Virus record (IMG/VR): IMGVR_UViG_3300046694_000136
Location: 124,001-188,000 of that record
DNA length: 64,000 bases
From: a virus
Strand: one strand, 5' to 3'
Shown here: piece by piece, positions 24,959 through 33,816 of the stretch
Layout: each line of letters starts with the position of its first letter
How positions within the stretch are numbered: position 1 is the first letter of the stretch
Made by a program: the position numbers and the translations under genes
The notes under the pieces: generated by a model
Databases searched by the model: none
Told to the model about the DNA's origin: nothing
What the model saw: only the letters and a program-made list of their open reading frames with translations

Positions 24959-24978
24959 AGGGGGTCTTCGGACCCCCT
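24959..24978 (+). terminator. UUCG-tetraloop terminator
   Basis: An 8-bp stem (24959-24966 with 24971-24978) carries a TTCG loop, followed by ACGGTTATGTTTTATTTTT. It ends the glycine-zipper gene. Confidence 0.8.
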
Positions 24979-25054
24979 ACGGTTATGTTTTATTTTTCAC
25001 CGTAATACCAATCACTCGAGCTACATTCTTAATTACGTAACTGAGGTAATGACA

Positions 25055-26014
25055 ATGCGCAATGAATTCGGACACATGCACGCCGCCCAATACATCCAAC
25101 CTGGTTATCAGGATGCGTTCAAAAGACTCAGCGATGAACAGTTGCTGGAGCAGCTGAAGTCCATGGCGTGTTACGGGGATCACAACCAAACCACCCTGAT
25201 GTTGATCGGGGAGCTTTACCAGCGCGCTCAGCGTGCTTTCGGTAAGACCTTCATGCCGAGTGAAAAGGTCCATGGCGATCGTTACCTGTACACCTCGATC
25301 TACAAGGATGGGGTAATGACCCATTACTTTGTGGACGATCATGAAACCAAGTTGCTGGTAGACGGTGTCTTCGAACGTACAGAGTTCCTGTACACAGCCG
25401 AGGGGCTGGGCTTCGAAGGGGGTCCTCGCATTAGCGCCTTGCTGGATCTTGGCGAGGTGTTCACAGCGATTCGGGTTGACGAGAACGGCAAGCAGGTTGG
25501 CGAAGCGGTACGTTGCCACTTCGGCACCATTGCAGCTGCTCAAGGGTTCAACGCTAACCCGTTGCACATCTCGAAAACTCTCCCTCTGGGGATCTTCGAG
25601 ATCAACTTCAAATCACCCGCCGGACTCATGCGTCAGACCCTCAACGAAGCTCTGCTGAAAGCGGCCGAGACGGTTACGACCGATCCAGAGAAGCTTACAC
25701 GAATTCAGGAATTTGTGAATCAGTTCGATCTCTTGGAAGAGTACAGGATCTCGGTTGAAAAGGTGTTCAATGGATCGGAGATGGCCGGTGGGATGAACCT
25801 TATCCCTATCACCACTCAGATTCATGTGTTCCCGGCTGGTACCGGCGCGCCTGTCAAGTTCTTGACTGCGATGTATGGTGAAACAGTTCCCGGGTTCGTT
25901 GACCGGAACAAATACCCTGCGTTGTTCCTCAACCCAGAACCTAACGCCAACCATTATGCTCCTGGTGCGGGCGGCTTTGGCGGTCCAGGTGGTCCAGGTA
26001 CCCCTATCTGGTAA
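25055..26014 (+). CDS. Unknown 319-aa protein with Gly/Pro-rich tail
   Basis: ATG 25055 is chosen because GAGGT lies seven bases upstream; ATG 25049 is too close. The N-terminal 80 residues are helical, the middle (residues 85-170) is beta-rich, and the last 30 residues are Gly/Pro-rich (GAGGFGGPGGPG), probably flexible. I do not recognise a family. The gap before it holds a TACATT-like sequence but a weaker match to the promoter box. A hairpin ends the gene. Nothing indicates an enzyme. Confidence 0.4.
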   Translation: MRNEFGHMHAAQYIQPGYQDAFKRLSDEQLLEQLKSMACYGDHNQTTLMLIGELYQRAQRAFGKTFMPSEKVHGDRYLYTSIYKDGVMTHYFVDDHETKLLVDGVFERTEFLYTAEGLGFEGGPRISALLDLGEVFTAIRVDENGKQVGEAVRCHFGTIAAAQGFNANPLHISKTLPLGIFEINFKSPAGLMRQTLNEALLKAAETVTTDPEKLTRIQEFVNQFDLLEEYRISVEKVFNGSEMAGGMNLIPITTQIHVFPAGTGAPVKFLTAMYGETVPGFVDRNKYPALFLNPEPNANHYAPGAGGFGGPGGPGTPIW

Positions 26015-26028
26015 GTAGTCTGATAGTC

Positions 26029-26057
26029 GAGAGGAGCTAACCCTCCTCTCCTTTCTT
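26029..26057 (+). terminator. Terminator between the 319-aa and 263-aa genes
   Basis: An 8-bp GAGAGGAG stem (26029-26036 with 26043-26050) is followed by CTTTCTTTATT. Confidence 0.7.
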
Positions 26058-26078
26058 TATTCTTGTTATGAGGTTTTT

Positions 26079-26870
26079 ATGAACAACGGTCAAGGCAGTA
26101 TCTTCGGCGGGGCTCTTCACGGCATGCCTCAAACACAGCTCGAGTTCAACAAGCACTTTAACCCAGCTCCTCCGGAGGTGGTCATCCAGACCCTGCACGA
26201 GATGGCTAATTGGGTCCCTATGACCAATCAGACCCTCTCGGTTATTCAGAATGCTGTAGGGTTGATCTCCCGACTCCAGCAAGATAACAAGGCAATGTCT
26301 GACGATAAGTACTGGAAGCTTCGTAAGTTCGGTGAGGAGATGCTTGCTCTAATTTCCATCCCGGCTGACGCGGGTCGTGAAAAGCGAGTGTTCTTCCACG
26401 ATTTTGAGACCGGTGAAGTCTACCTGGGGTTCCCTGCCGTTATGGGCAAAGACATCCCGCCCATCGTAATGAAGGCAACACTGGGAGTGGAAGCAGTTGT
26501 AACCCTGTCCCTTAACGAAGCCGTCGAGGCAACCAAGAAGATCTGCAATACCTTTGAATCCTGGGTATACGGGACGGGCCGCTTGGGGCTCAATGAAGAA
26601 GTCCCGCTTAACCCATTGTCCGGAGAAACTGAGTTGGATTGGGAGTTCACCATGGACCTCGGTGACAGCCTGTTCGAGAATGATTTCAAGGCCAGCTTCA
26701 TCTTTCTCGGAGAGCAAGCCCATATCGTAAGGCCGGACTTGGAATACGATACGTTCAAGGACAAGTTCAACCTTTGCGCTATCCTGAACGGTCCTAACCG
26801 ATCGGTAATGCGTCTCCGGGTGTTCTCGATCAACCAGCAGCAGTACTACGAATGGGTATTCCCTAAGTAG
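26079..26870 (+). CDS. Unknown 263-aa protein
   Basis: ATG 26079 has an ATGAGG-type SD. The product is soluble-looking with an N-terminal helical region (to about residue 85) and a beta-rich C-terminal region. Overall architecture, helical then beta, is similar to the 319-aa neighbour, but I could not show sequence similarity by eye. No motif was found. It is bounded by terminators on both sides, so it is probably a single-gene unit. Confidence 0.35.
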   Translation: MNNGQGSIFGGALHGMPQTQLEFNKHFNPAPPEVVIQTLHEMANWVPMTNQTLSVIQNAVGLISRLQQDNKAMSDDKYWKLRKFGEEMLALISIPADAGREKRVFFHDFETGEVYLGFPAVMGKDIPPIVMKATLGVEAVVTLSLNEAVEATKKICNTFESWVYGTGRLGLNEEVPLNPLSGETELDWEFTMDLGDSLFENDFKASFIFLGEQAHIVRPDLEYDTFKDKFNLCAILNGPNRSVMRLRVFSINQQQYYEWVFPK

Positions 26871-26880
26871 TTGTTACGAG

Positions 26881-26913
26881 GAGGGGTGTTAGTTCACCCC
26901 TCTTTTATTTTTT
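26881..26913 (+). terminator. Terminator after the 263-aa gene
   Basis: An 8-bp stem (26881-26888 with 26895-26902) is followed by TTTTATTTTTTG. Confidence 0.8.
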
Positions 26914-26935
26914 GTACCTCATGGAGTTTGTCAAG

Positions 26936-27241
26936 ATGGCTGTTAGCAGAGAACCTCCGCTTTTAATGAACAACTGTCAAATCAACCCTGAGTGGGAAAG
27001 ATGGTTAAAGGCTAATTACCCCAATATCTCCACTGAAGCGACTAATGCCAACATTATCCTCAAGATGCTTTGCTTTCGGGCTACCATCGACATTGTACTC
27101 AAGGATAACTGGGACCATTACTCAACAGAAACCTTGGGACTGATTAAGGAACATCCTGAACACTGGGGGTTATTGCAAACCATTAACCCGCCTAAACCCA
27201 CCATGTTACAGCGGTTATTCCGGCGCTTTAAACGGGAATAA
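26936..27241 (+). CDS. Small unknown protein, 101 aa
   Basis: ATG 26936 has GGAG nine bases upstream; an earlier ATG at 26921 overlaps that SD and has none of its own. The product is helical with a central Cys and a basic C-terminal tail (QRLFRRFKRE). No family is recognised and no membrane segment seen. The short distance to the next gene, with a TATG element at 27263 and a promoter-like box at 27273, suggests that the two are separately transcribed. Confidence 0.4.
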   Translation: MAVSREPPLLMNNCQINPEWERWLKANYPNISTEATNANIILKMLCFRATIDIVLKDNWDHYSTETLGLIKEHPEHWGLLQTINPPKPTMLQRLFRRFKRE

Positions 27242-27272
27242 ATAAACACTCCACCTAAATCCTATGCACGTT

Positions 27273-27280
27273 CATATAAC
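27273..27280 (+). promoter_or_regulatory. Promoter-like octamer CATATAAC
   Basis: The box lies 21 bases before ATG 27301, with TATGC at 27263. It is close in sequence to the boxes at 23886 and 24537. Confidence 0.35.
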
Positions 27281-27300
27281 CGAACTCTATGGAGTCTCCA

Positions 27301-27957
27301 ATGGCTAAAGGTAACAGCGGTAACAGCAAACCAAACACCACCGCACCGGCTCAAGCAGCCGTCCCTGAAAACAAAGGCGTTCAGGAAGGTGCTGACAACA
27401 ACGTCATCGACCAAAACAACACTGGTGATCAGGCCAACCTCGGTGATCAGTTCGTGGTTCCGGCGGGCAAGGTTCTTATCACTCTCCCGGCTGACGTGAA
27501 CGAAGGCATTACCGAGTTCGTGGGTCAGCTTAAAGCAGCTTACTTCGATGCTGACGTGGACGCCCTCCTGACCGATCGCTTCAAACCAGAAGTCGACGAG
27601 ACCATCAACGAAGACCGTGGGTCCGACGACATCGTTCTGGTTACTGGCTTCGAACTAGCTTTCCCGCTGGACGCTCTGGCCGACGACATCACCCAAGGCC
27701 TGCTGGCCGTACAAAACGCTCTGGACACCCGCAGCGCTCCCGAAGGCCAAACCTTCCCGGAAGCACTGGTCGGTTTCCAATTCCCACTGACCGTACTGGA
27801 ACGTTACATCCAAGGCGTCCTGCACCAAGGCGTCCGTCTGGAAGACGTGGAACTGGTTATCGCCGACGCAGAAGCAGACTCCCATCTGAAAACGCTGAAC
27901 TTCTCGCGTCTTCTGCAAGGTCTGGCGCCGACCCACGTTTACCTGCGCTTCCTGTAA
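27301..27957 (+). CDS. Abundant unknown protein, 218 aa
   Basis: ATG 27301 has a GGAG SD seven bases upstream. The N-terminal 55 residues are Asn/Gln/Gly-rich and probably disordered, followed by a compact alpha/beta domain of about 160 residues rich in Asp/Glu. Codon use is strongly C/G-ending, as in the capsid gene, so abundant expression is expected. I do not recognise the family. A 14-bp hairpin ends it and separates it from the minus-strand portal candidate. A virion or decoration role is a guess based on codon bias. Confidence 0.4.
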   Translation: MAKGNSGNSKPNTTAPAQAAVPENKGVQEGADNNVIDQNNTGDQANLGDQFVVPAGKVLITLPADVNEGITEFVGQLKAAYFDADVDALLTDRFKPEVDETINEDRGSDDIVLVTGFELAFPLDALADDITQGLLAVQNALDTRSAPEGQTFPEALVGFQFPLTVLERYIQGVLHQGVRLEDVELVIADAEADSHLKTLNFSRLLQGLAPTHVYLRFL

Positions 27958-27976
27958 CGCGCGTACATAGTCATAG

Positions 27977-28025
27977 CCTACCCTCAGCCCTAAGGGCTGA
28001 GGGTAGGTACTATGGTTTTTTTTTG
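27977..28025. terminator. Bidirectional terminator between converging genes
   Basis: A perfect 14-bp stem (27977-27990 with 27994-28007, 3-nt loop) is followed on the plus strand by a run of T. It is related in sequence to hairpins at 12703, 13381 and 36347. Confidence 0.85.
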
Positions 28026-28031
28026 CTTCTG

Positions 28032-31000
28032 TTACGGTTTGAACGGCTGATATCCAGGATCGTTCTTACTAGGGTCCGTCCCATCTTTGTTGTCATCGTC
28101 CGCGCTAGCGTCCTTGTTAGCGTCGTCATCGTTAACAGGTGGTTCTTCGTCCTCTTCCTCTTCTTCCTCCTCACCGCCACCACCAGCTAGGGTGTCGTCG
28201 TCGACCAAAGCCGGATCATCAGTCAGAGCTGGATCTGCATCAGGATCAACAGGAGGGTTATCAATGCCATCACCGTTGGTCAGACTATCGTCAGGTTCTG
28301 CTTGGCCAGTGGTTTTATCCTTGGCTTGAAGCAGGTCTTGCTTAGACTTCTCGATATTCTTCCAATGCTTCTTGAGAACAGCCACGTCGGCCTTATCCAT
28401 ACCAACCATCATGGCAGCCAAGAACTCACCAGTGTTCTGGTGTTGCTGAACTACTTCGTTCACCAGAGACGCCAAGCCACCACCTTCACCACCCGCCAAT
28501 ACATCATCAAACGGCATTGGTAGGTTGTACTTGATGTAAGCCTGTCTGAGGAATACAGACTGGATCTGACCTTTCAGCTTAGCAAGGCTGTGCGGGTCAA
28601 TGTCTTCCTCAGGACTACCATCGTCGCCCTTAATGAAGCCCAGTAGTTTACCAACGTGAGACAACGTCCCGTTACCACCTGCCATGTCCATCCAGTTCTT
28701 AACCAGCTCATTAACCACCTGAAGGCTGTCTTTGATCTTGTTAGTGGTTTCAATACTGGTAGGAGTAGGAAGCTTGCAGATAACGTTACTGATGAAGTCA
28801 GCCAGAATTAGGTTGATCTGCTGTTGCTCGTTACCTTCCAATGTTTGACCACTGTCAGGTTTCCAAAGCTTCTTCTGTTCACGGATCTTGGCAATCAAGT
28901 CTTTCAGCAGCGGTGCGTTGACATACGCGTGCTTACGCTGGAAGTCAGCGAGGAACCCACCCAACTCAGCCTGATAGCTAACCACCTGGTTCAACAACAT
29001 CTGGTGCTCGGCCAAAGCCTCGATCTGGAAGTTGTTCTGATCGTCAGAGATATCCAGCCAGCTCTTTTGAAGTTGGAGGTAACTGGCGATCTTGTTCAAC
29101 AGTTCATTACGACTGTTTTGGTCAACCCCAGGGAAGTTGTTACGATCCATGTGGTCAATCTGAACATCGTGACCCGGGAAGTACGGGTTCTCACCCGGAT
29201 CTACCTTAACGGTCAACGACGCTTCCCGTAGGGAGTCAATCATCTGCGGAACAGACAACTGAGTCATCATCAGGATGTTGTGAACAGTCGGGTTAGCTTC
29301 AAAGAACGTGTTACGCGCGTTAGCGATGTCAGCCATCGGTTCAGGAGCGTTAGCGTTCAGACGAACAGTCATCATGGAGTGAGGGGTTGCCTTCTCCAAG
29401 TTAGACAGAGTGTCAGCCAAATCAAACATTGCCAGTCGAGTGATATGTGACTTCGCCATGTTCACCAAGGATTGACCGATGCCCAAGCGGTTGAAGTTCA
29501 ACGCCATGTAGGTGAGAGCCTCTCCAGGGATGTACAGACAACGAACGCCTTGACCACGGAACATGCGCTGCAAGAAGATCTTGTTGACCTCCTCGTCGAT
29601 CTCAATGCTGATGTTGTCACCATTACCACCCAACACCGACGCACTGAATGCACGGATAAGGTTAGCTTTAGAGACTTCAGCAAACTCACGCATGTCGAAA
29701 TCACATTCCTTACCTTCCTGCACCTTACGCAAGTTCTGGATAAGGCTGTTCATGCTACCGTTCTTAGCTGGAGCGCCTGACTTCTCCTTGTTAGCACCGA
29801 TCGACTGGTAGAACTCGAAGTCGTTGGTGTTCTTCAGGAAACTGCCATCTTCAGTATCCAGCAACGCGATGTAGTCAGGAGCAGTACGTCCATTACCGCC
29901 GTTGAAGTGGATAGGGATCAAACACTCACTCGGCAAGTGGAACGTCAGACCACGACCGTACGGAGCAGTATCCAGAGCACCGCTAGGCTTAACGTACTGA
30001 ATGAACTGCGACGCAATATTCCGGCTACGGAACATCTGGGCGCTGACTTGCTCGATCTGACCTTCGCTCAAGTTCTGAGTCTTAGGTGAGGACGCGGCAG
30101 TCTTACCCTTAGTGACGTTACCCTTCTGTCCACCGGCTGTGGTGTCTTTCTTTTCAGGTTTCTTCGGGGAGGTGTCTGCTTCTTCAGGTTTGTCTTTGAA
30201 AGACTCACCAATCAACAGATCCAAGCTCTCGAAACCAGAGACTTGCTTAACCCGTTCATCACGACGACCAGCACTGATCTTCTGAAGGAACAGAGCAGAA
30301 GGGTTATCCGTGAAAGTGATGTTGATCAGCTTCTCAGGGTCTTCTGCGTCACTGAACAGACGGAACTCGTCACCAGCATAGCTCGGACCTTTACCGAAGA
30401 TGCTTTCAATACCCGAAACCTGCTGATGGGACTCATGAGGGTTCTTAATGAAAGCGCCCTTGTTCTTCAGCAGAACTTTCTTATCGGTAGTGATTGTGAA
30501 CTCTTTGCTGAACTCTTCCTGAGCCTGACCGATGAAACTCTCAACACCAGCTACTCCTGCTTCCCGCAGTTGACTACCGTTGATCAGGTAATCCAGACCC
30601 GGGCGGCTCAAGTTAAACAGTGCGTAACTCCCCGTATTAATGAGAAGATCGCTCACTATTTTCTTCAAATCCCCCTCGATCTTATAGCCGTTAGTGTAAT
30701 AGGCGTCCCAGATGGCCACCAATTCCGTATGCAATTTTGCACTTTTGTATGGTGACGACTGGGTGTCATAACTGAGGATTTTGTCCTGCCGACCATTGGG
30801 GTACAGCAGCATTGTCTGCCAGATGGTTTCGGCTTTCCCGATGTACGGGGTGATGGCCCTGAGGTCAGTCGCGGCGTTGATGTTGTTGCTGATGATGCTA
30901 CTCAGCTTCTCCAACTTGAACTGACTGATCCCTTTATCGGATTTGCCGGTAAGCTCATCCCGTTCAGGAGTACGAGCGTTCTTAGGAACAGCGCGAGCCA

Positions 31001-31103
31001 GAGTGGAAGCCAACACGGGGTTTACAGTTTTCAGATCTGCCCGGATCCTGGACAGGTCAATGTTGCTATTGCCGATCGTCAGATCTTTTGTATGTCTATT
31101 CAC
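28032..31103 (-). CDS. Putative portal protein, 1023 aa, GTG start, processed
   Basis: The start is taken as GTG 31103 because AAGGGG lies nine bases upstream; no ATG occurs for almost 100 residues, and the TTG at 31127 has no SD. The protein is large and helical. Three motifs of the form (A/S)G-x-ES occur in the N-terminal third (about residues 186-189, 231-234, 290-293), matching the cleavage-type site of the head proteins. The C-terminal 90 residues are extremely acidic (Glu and Asp runs). Portal proteins of phiKZ relatives lie about nine genes downstream of the capsid gene, and the helical middle with GRGLTFHLPSECLIPIHF and PGEALTYMALNFNRL suits a portal. If correct, it is the dodecameric DNA gate at a head vertex. 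Confidence 0.45.
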   Translation of the reverse strand: MNRHTKDLTIGNSNIDLSRIRADLKTVNPVLASTLARAVPKNARTPERDELTGKSDKGISQFKLEKLSSIISNNINAATDLRAITPYIGKAETIWQTMLLYPNGRQDKILSYDTQSSPYKSAKLHTELVAIWDAYYTNGYKIEGDLKKIVSDLLINTGSYALFNLSRPGLDYLINGSQLREAGVAGVESFIGQAQEEFSKEFTITTDKKVLLKNKGAFIKNPHESHQQVSGIESIFGKGPSYAGDEFRLFSDAEDPEKLINITFTDNPSALFLQKISAGRRDERVKQVSGFESLDLLIGESFKDKPEEADTSPKKPEKKDTTAGGQKGNVTKGKTAASSPKTQNLSEGQIEQVSAQMFRSRNIASQFIQYVKPSGALDTAPYGRGLTFHLPSECLIPIHFNGGNGRTAPDYIALLDTEDGSFLKNTNDFEFYQSIGANKEKSGAPAKNGSMNSLIQNLRKVQEGKECDFDMREFAEVSKANLIRAFSASVLGGNGDNISIEIDEEVNKIFLQRMFRGQGVRCLYIPGEALTYMALNFNRLGIGQSLVNMAKSHITRLAMFDLADTLSNLEKATPHSMMTVRLNANAPEPMADIANARNTFFEANPTVHNILMMTQLSVPQMIDSLREASLTVKVDPGENPYFPGHDVQIDHMDRNNFPGVDQNSRNELLNKIASYLQLQKSWLDISDDQNNFQIEALAEHQMLLNQVVSYQAELGGFLADFQRKHAYVNAPLLKDLIAKIREQKKLWKPDSGQTLEGNEQQQINLILADFISNVICKLPTPTSIETTNKIKDSLQVVNELVKNWMDMAGGNGTLSHVGKLLGFIKGDDGSPEEDIDPHSLAKLKGQIQSVFLRQAYIKYNLPMPFDDVLAGGEGGGLASLVNEVVQQHQNTGEFLAAMMVGMDKADVAVLKKHWKNIEKSKQDLLQAKDKTTGQAEPDDSLTNGDGIDNPPVDPDADPALTDDPALVDDDTLAGGGGEEEEEEEDEEPPVNDDDANKDASADDDNKDGTDPSKNDPGYQPFKP

Positions 31104-31129
31104 GACATTAAACCCCTTCGAGTCCAATT

Positions 31130-33406
31130 ATGGAAAATATTGAATTTGATGAATACGTAAGGGATACTCTAAGTTTAGTCCGGACCTTGGTTGTCAAGAT
31201 CGAGGCGGTAGCCCTTAGGGAAAACAGTGTCCTGGAAGCTGCTGGTTTTTTCGTCACTAATGACAAGAAGACCTGGCGGTACTATATGAACTTGAACGGG
31301 GACTATCACCCAACTGATGTGCCGATGTGGATTAACTCCATTGACACGGGTGAGGACATCCTCTTTGATAAAGCAAACATGGCTTTTCACATTGCCACGT
31401 TTCGGGAATACTCCAAAGGCGGGTACTGGTTTAAACGGATCAGCGACGCCTATCCAGGCCAAGTGGAACTGATCAAAGGGATCTTGAAACCGATCCCATA
31501 CGAAACAACCATACCGGCTGAGAACTATAAAATCCTGAGCTACAATAAAAACCTAGTACTGTGGAACGAGGATCACCTGATTCCCCACCTCCAGCAGTTC
31601 ATCTACGGTATTGTTCCTCAGTTGTTCAACCACGAATACATCTACACCGATAACCTGATGTTGCCGGTTACGGGGGTAATGACCCTCTACGAAGCAATCC
31701 TCATGGAAATCGGGACCGTTCGTCATGAGTCCATCGGGAGCCGTCATGCTCACGATTTCTACATCTGGGCTCGTGTGGATTCGTACGGTGAGTTCTCTAA
31801 GTACAAAGCCAGTCTGACCAAGACTCAGATCATGTGGATGTATGACAACATCTCATGGCTCGATAACAACCCAGGCGCGCAGTACGCTTTCAGCTTTATG
31901 CTGAAGAACTTGTTGTCCGATGCAGATATCCCGCTGGCTGAGTTCAGCATGGTGCAAAACACCAAGACTCAGCTGGTCGATCTGACACCTACCCCGCTGT
32001 ACCGTAAGCTCAACCTTAACCTGCAAGATAAGTACGGTCTGGAACCGTCCTATATCACCACGCAGCAGATGATCCTCAAAGAACAGGTGTTGGCTAAGGA
32101 TAACTACGACCAGTCTGCCATATGGAACGACCACGCCCTCAGGAAGGCTACTCAGAGTTTGCACTCAGAGCTTCCGACCAAGGTGCTGGAATCCAAAATG
32201 ATGGACTACACCAACCGGCACATCAACACGAAGATGTCGGTGACGTTCAACAACTGGATCTATCTGGCTGGTAAAGGTTACTACCAAGGCAAGATCTTGG
32301 TTCGTGACCCTAAGACTGGTAAAGACGTTCGTTTGGCAGTAGGGGATGCTTACCACATCTGGCGTCACTTGACCAACATTGCAGGCGGTCGGGAACAGAC
32401 GTACATCTGTGGCGCGTATTACCAAAACGTTATGAAAGCAGTTCCTCCGACATTGGATGAATTGATTCAGGTGGGTGGTAAGTATTTCATTCCGGTCTAC
32501 ATGGCCTTTGATATTCGTGCGTTGTGGGTTCCTCGTCAGATCTTCGTGTCTCCTGAGTTCTTGATGGAGCAGTCTGACGAAATCTATAACGTCATGTGGA
32601 AACACACAAAGCTGTACAGTCAGTTCTATGATCTCAACAAGCGCGCCAGAGTGCGTAACACCACGGAGTTGATGTACGAGTCAGGGTTTGTTGAACTGAC
32701 GACTGCAACCACCTACGAGGAGCTCCTAGACCGTTATGAGATGGATGTCAGCGACCATTCGCCAGAGGAAGCCCAATATTTCGCTTGGGAGATCTTCAAA
32801 CGAGTAACAGGTTGGGATACCAGCTCTAATCCGTCACTGCGTATTCGTCAAAACGCTTTGATTGATATCATGATGCAGTTGTCCTCTTACACGATCCAAG
32901 TCGTGAAGGAAATGGATGACGGTCAGGACATCACGGAACTCCCTAACGAGATGTTCGTAGGGGATCCCCGCTGGACGGGTCCGGGTAATGAATCGGATGC
33001 AGACTTCTCCAATGTGGGTATTGGGGAACCAACTCACATGGACACGACGTATGAGATGGATTACACCATCGCCTTACCACTGCCCGATGAGTTCAAGACC
33101 AACGCTGAAGCGGATATGCTTATTGAGATCCCTACAGTTGAAGGTATTGTTCCGGTCGACCTAGAACCAGACTTGATGTATTACGCTGTCCGCATTCCAG
33201 ACACGTCGTATATCAGACGTTTGCCAGACCCTATCCCAGATCTCCCTGAAACGGATTATGGGCGTTTGGTATGGCCTAAGCGGGAAGCCGGGAAGACTAT
33301 TCCGGAAACGGACTACGGTCGTCTACAGTGGCCGTCTCAGGAACCGACTGCCATTATCCCTGACACTGATTACGGTCGCCTAGCGTGGCCTGATGAGACA
33401 CCATGA
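31130..33406 (+). CDS. Large virion structural protein with C-terminal repeats, 758 aa
   Basis: ATG 31130 lies 26 bases from the divergent GTG of the portal candidate. The N-terminal 700 residues resemble a conserved structural protein of jumbo phages (opening section with YYMNLNGDYHPTD), role unnamed. The last 60 residues contain three near-exact repeats built on P-(E/D)-TDYGRL-x-WP, at about residues 704-714, 723-733 and 743-753. These would form a flexible or fibrous tail. The stop overlaps the next start (ATGA). A virion assignment is inferred from position and type. Confidence 0.5.
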   Translation: MENIEFDEYVRDTLSLVRTLVVKIEAVALRENSVLEAAGFFVTNDKKTWRYYMNLNGDYHPTDVPMWINSIDTGEDILFDKANMAFHIATFREYSKGGYWFKRISDAYPGQVELIKGILKPIPYETTIPAENYKILSYNKNLVLWNEDHLIPHLQQFIYGIVPQLFNHEYIYTDNLMLPVTGVMTLYEAILMEIGTVRHESIGSRHAHDFYIWARVDSYGEFSKYKASLTKTQIMWMYDNISWLDNNPGAQYAFSFMLKNLLSDADIPLAEFSMVQNTKTQLVDLTPTPLYRKLNLNLQDKYGLEPSYITTQQMILKEQVLAKDNYDQSAIWNDHALRKATQSLHSELPTKVLESKMMDYTNRHINTKMSVTFNNWIYLAGKGYYQGKILVRDPKTGKDVRLAVGDAYHIWRHLTNIAGGREQTYICGAYYQNVMKAVPPTLDELIQVGGKYFIPVYMAFDIRALWVPRQIFVSPEFLMEQSDEIYNVMWKHTKLYSQFYDLNKRARVRNTTELMYESGFVELTTATTYEELLDRYEMDVSDHSPEEAQYFAWEIFKRVTGWDTSSNPSLRIRQNALIDIMMQLSSYTIQVVKEMDDGQDITELPNEMFVGDPRWTGPGNESDADFSNVGIGEPTHMDTTYEMDYTIALPLPDEFKTNAEADMLIEIPTVEGIVPVDLEPDLMYYAVRIPDTSYIRRLPDPIPDLPETDYGRLVWPKREAGKTIPETDYGRLQWPSQEPTAIIPDTDYGRLAWPDETP

Positions 33407-33804
33407 TGAGCAAAGCACTCGATTGGGTTAGACGTGATTACTGTAGGGTAAACAACATGCCGTTGAACCCGGCGTTGGTAGTCGTTCAATATGGAAGGGA
33501 TTCCAACGACGACTTCCAGTTTGGTGTTAGTGGACCCGGTTATCCAATGACTGGGTTTACCCTGCCACGTATCAGTCTTAAACCTTATACCAGCTTCGTC
33601 CCTTTAACTTTGGATCGAGAGTGGAAAGATAAACCCGACCAGCTCACCAAAGAAACCCTGTGCCGTTGGTTCAACAGCAAAACGGGGTTGGGATTAATCC
33701 CGGATGACATCGGTACCATCCTGACTAATCAGGAGCGAGTTACCATTGTTAGTTCGGTAAATTCTATGCGTTTTAAACACACCTTTTCCATGCGATTTAA
33801 ATAA
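33403..33804 (+). CDS. Small structural-cluster protein, 133 aa
   Basis: ATG 33403 overlaps the preceding stop (ATGA); ATG 33406 is an alternative. The product is basic at its C-terminus, which contains SMRFK twice within the last 13 residues (a short internal duplication, also visible at DNA level around 33765-33802). No family is recognised. It is sandwiched between two virion proteins with coupled translation, so a role in the same substructure is likely. Confidence 0.4.
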   Translation: MMSKALDWVRRDYCRVNNMPLNPALVVVQYGRDSNDDFQFGVSGPGYPMTGFTLPRISLKPYTSFVPLTLDREWKDKPDQLTKETLCRWFNSKTGLGLIPDDIGTILTNQERVTIVSSVNSMRFKHTFSMRFK

Positions 33805-33816
33805 GGAATCTTTGTT

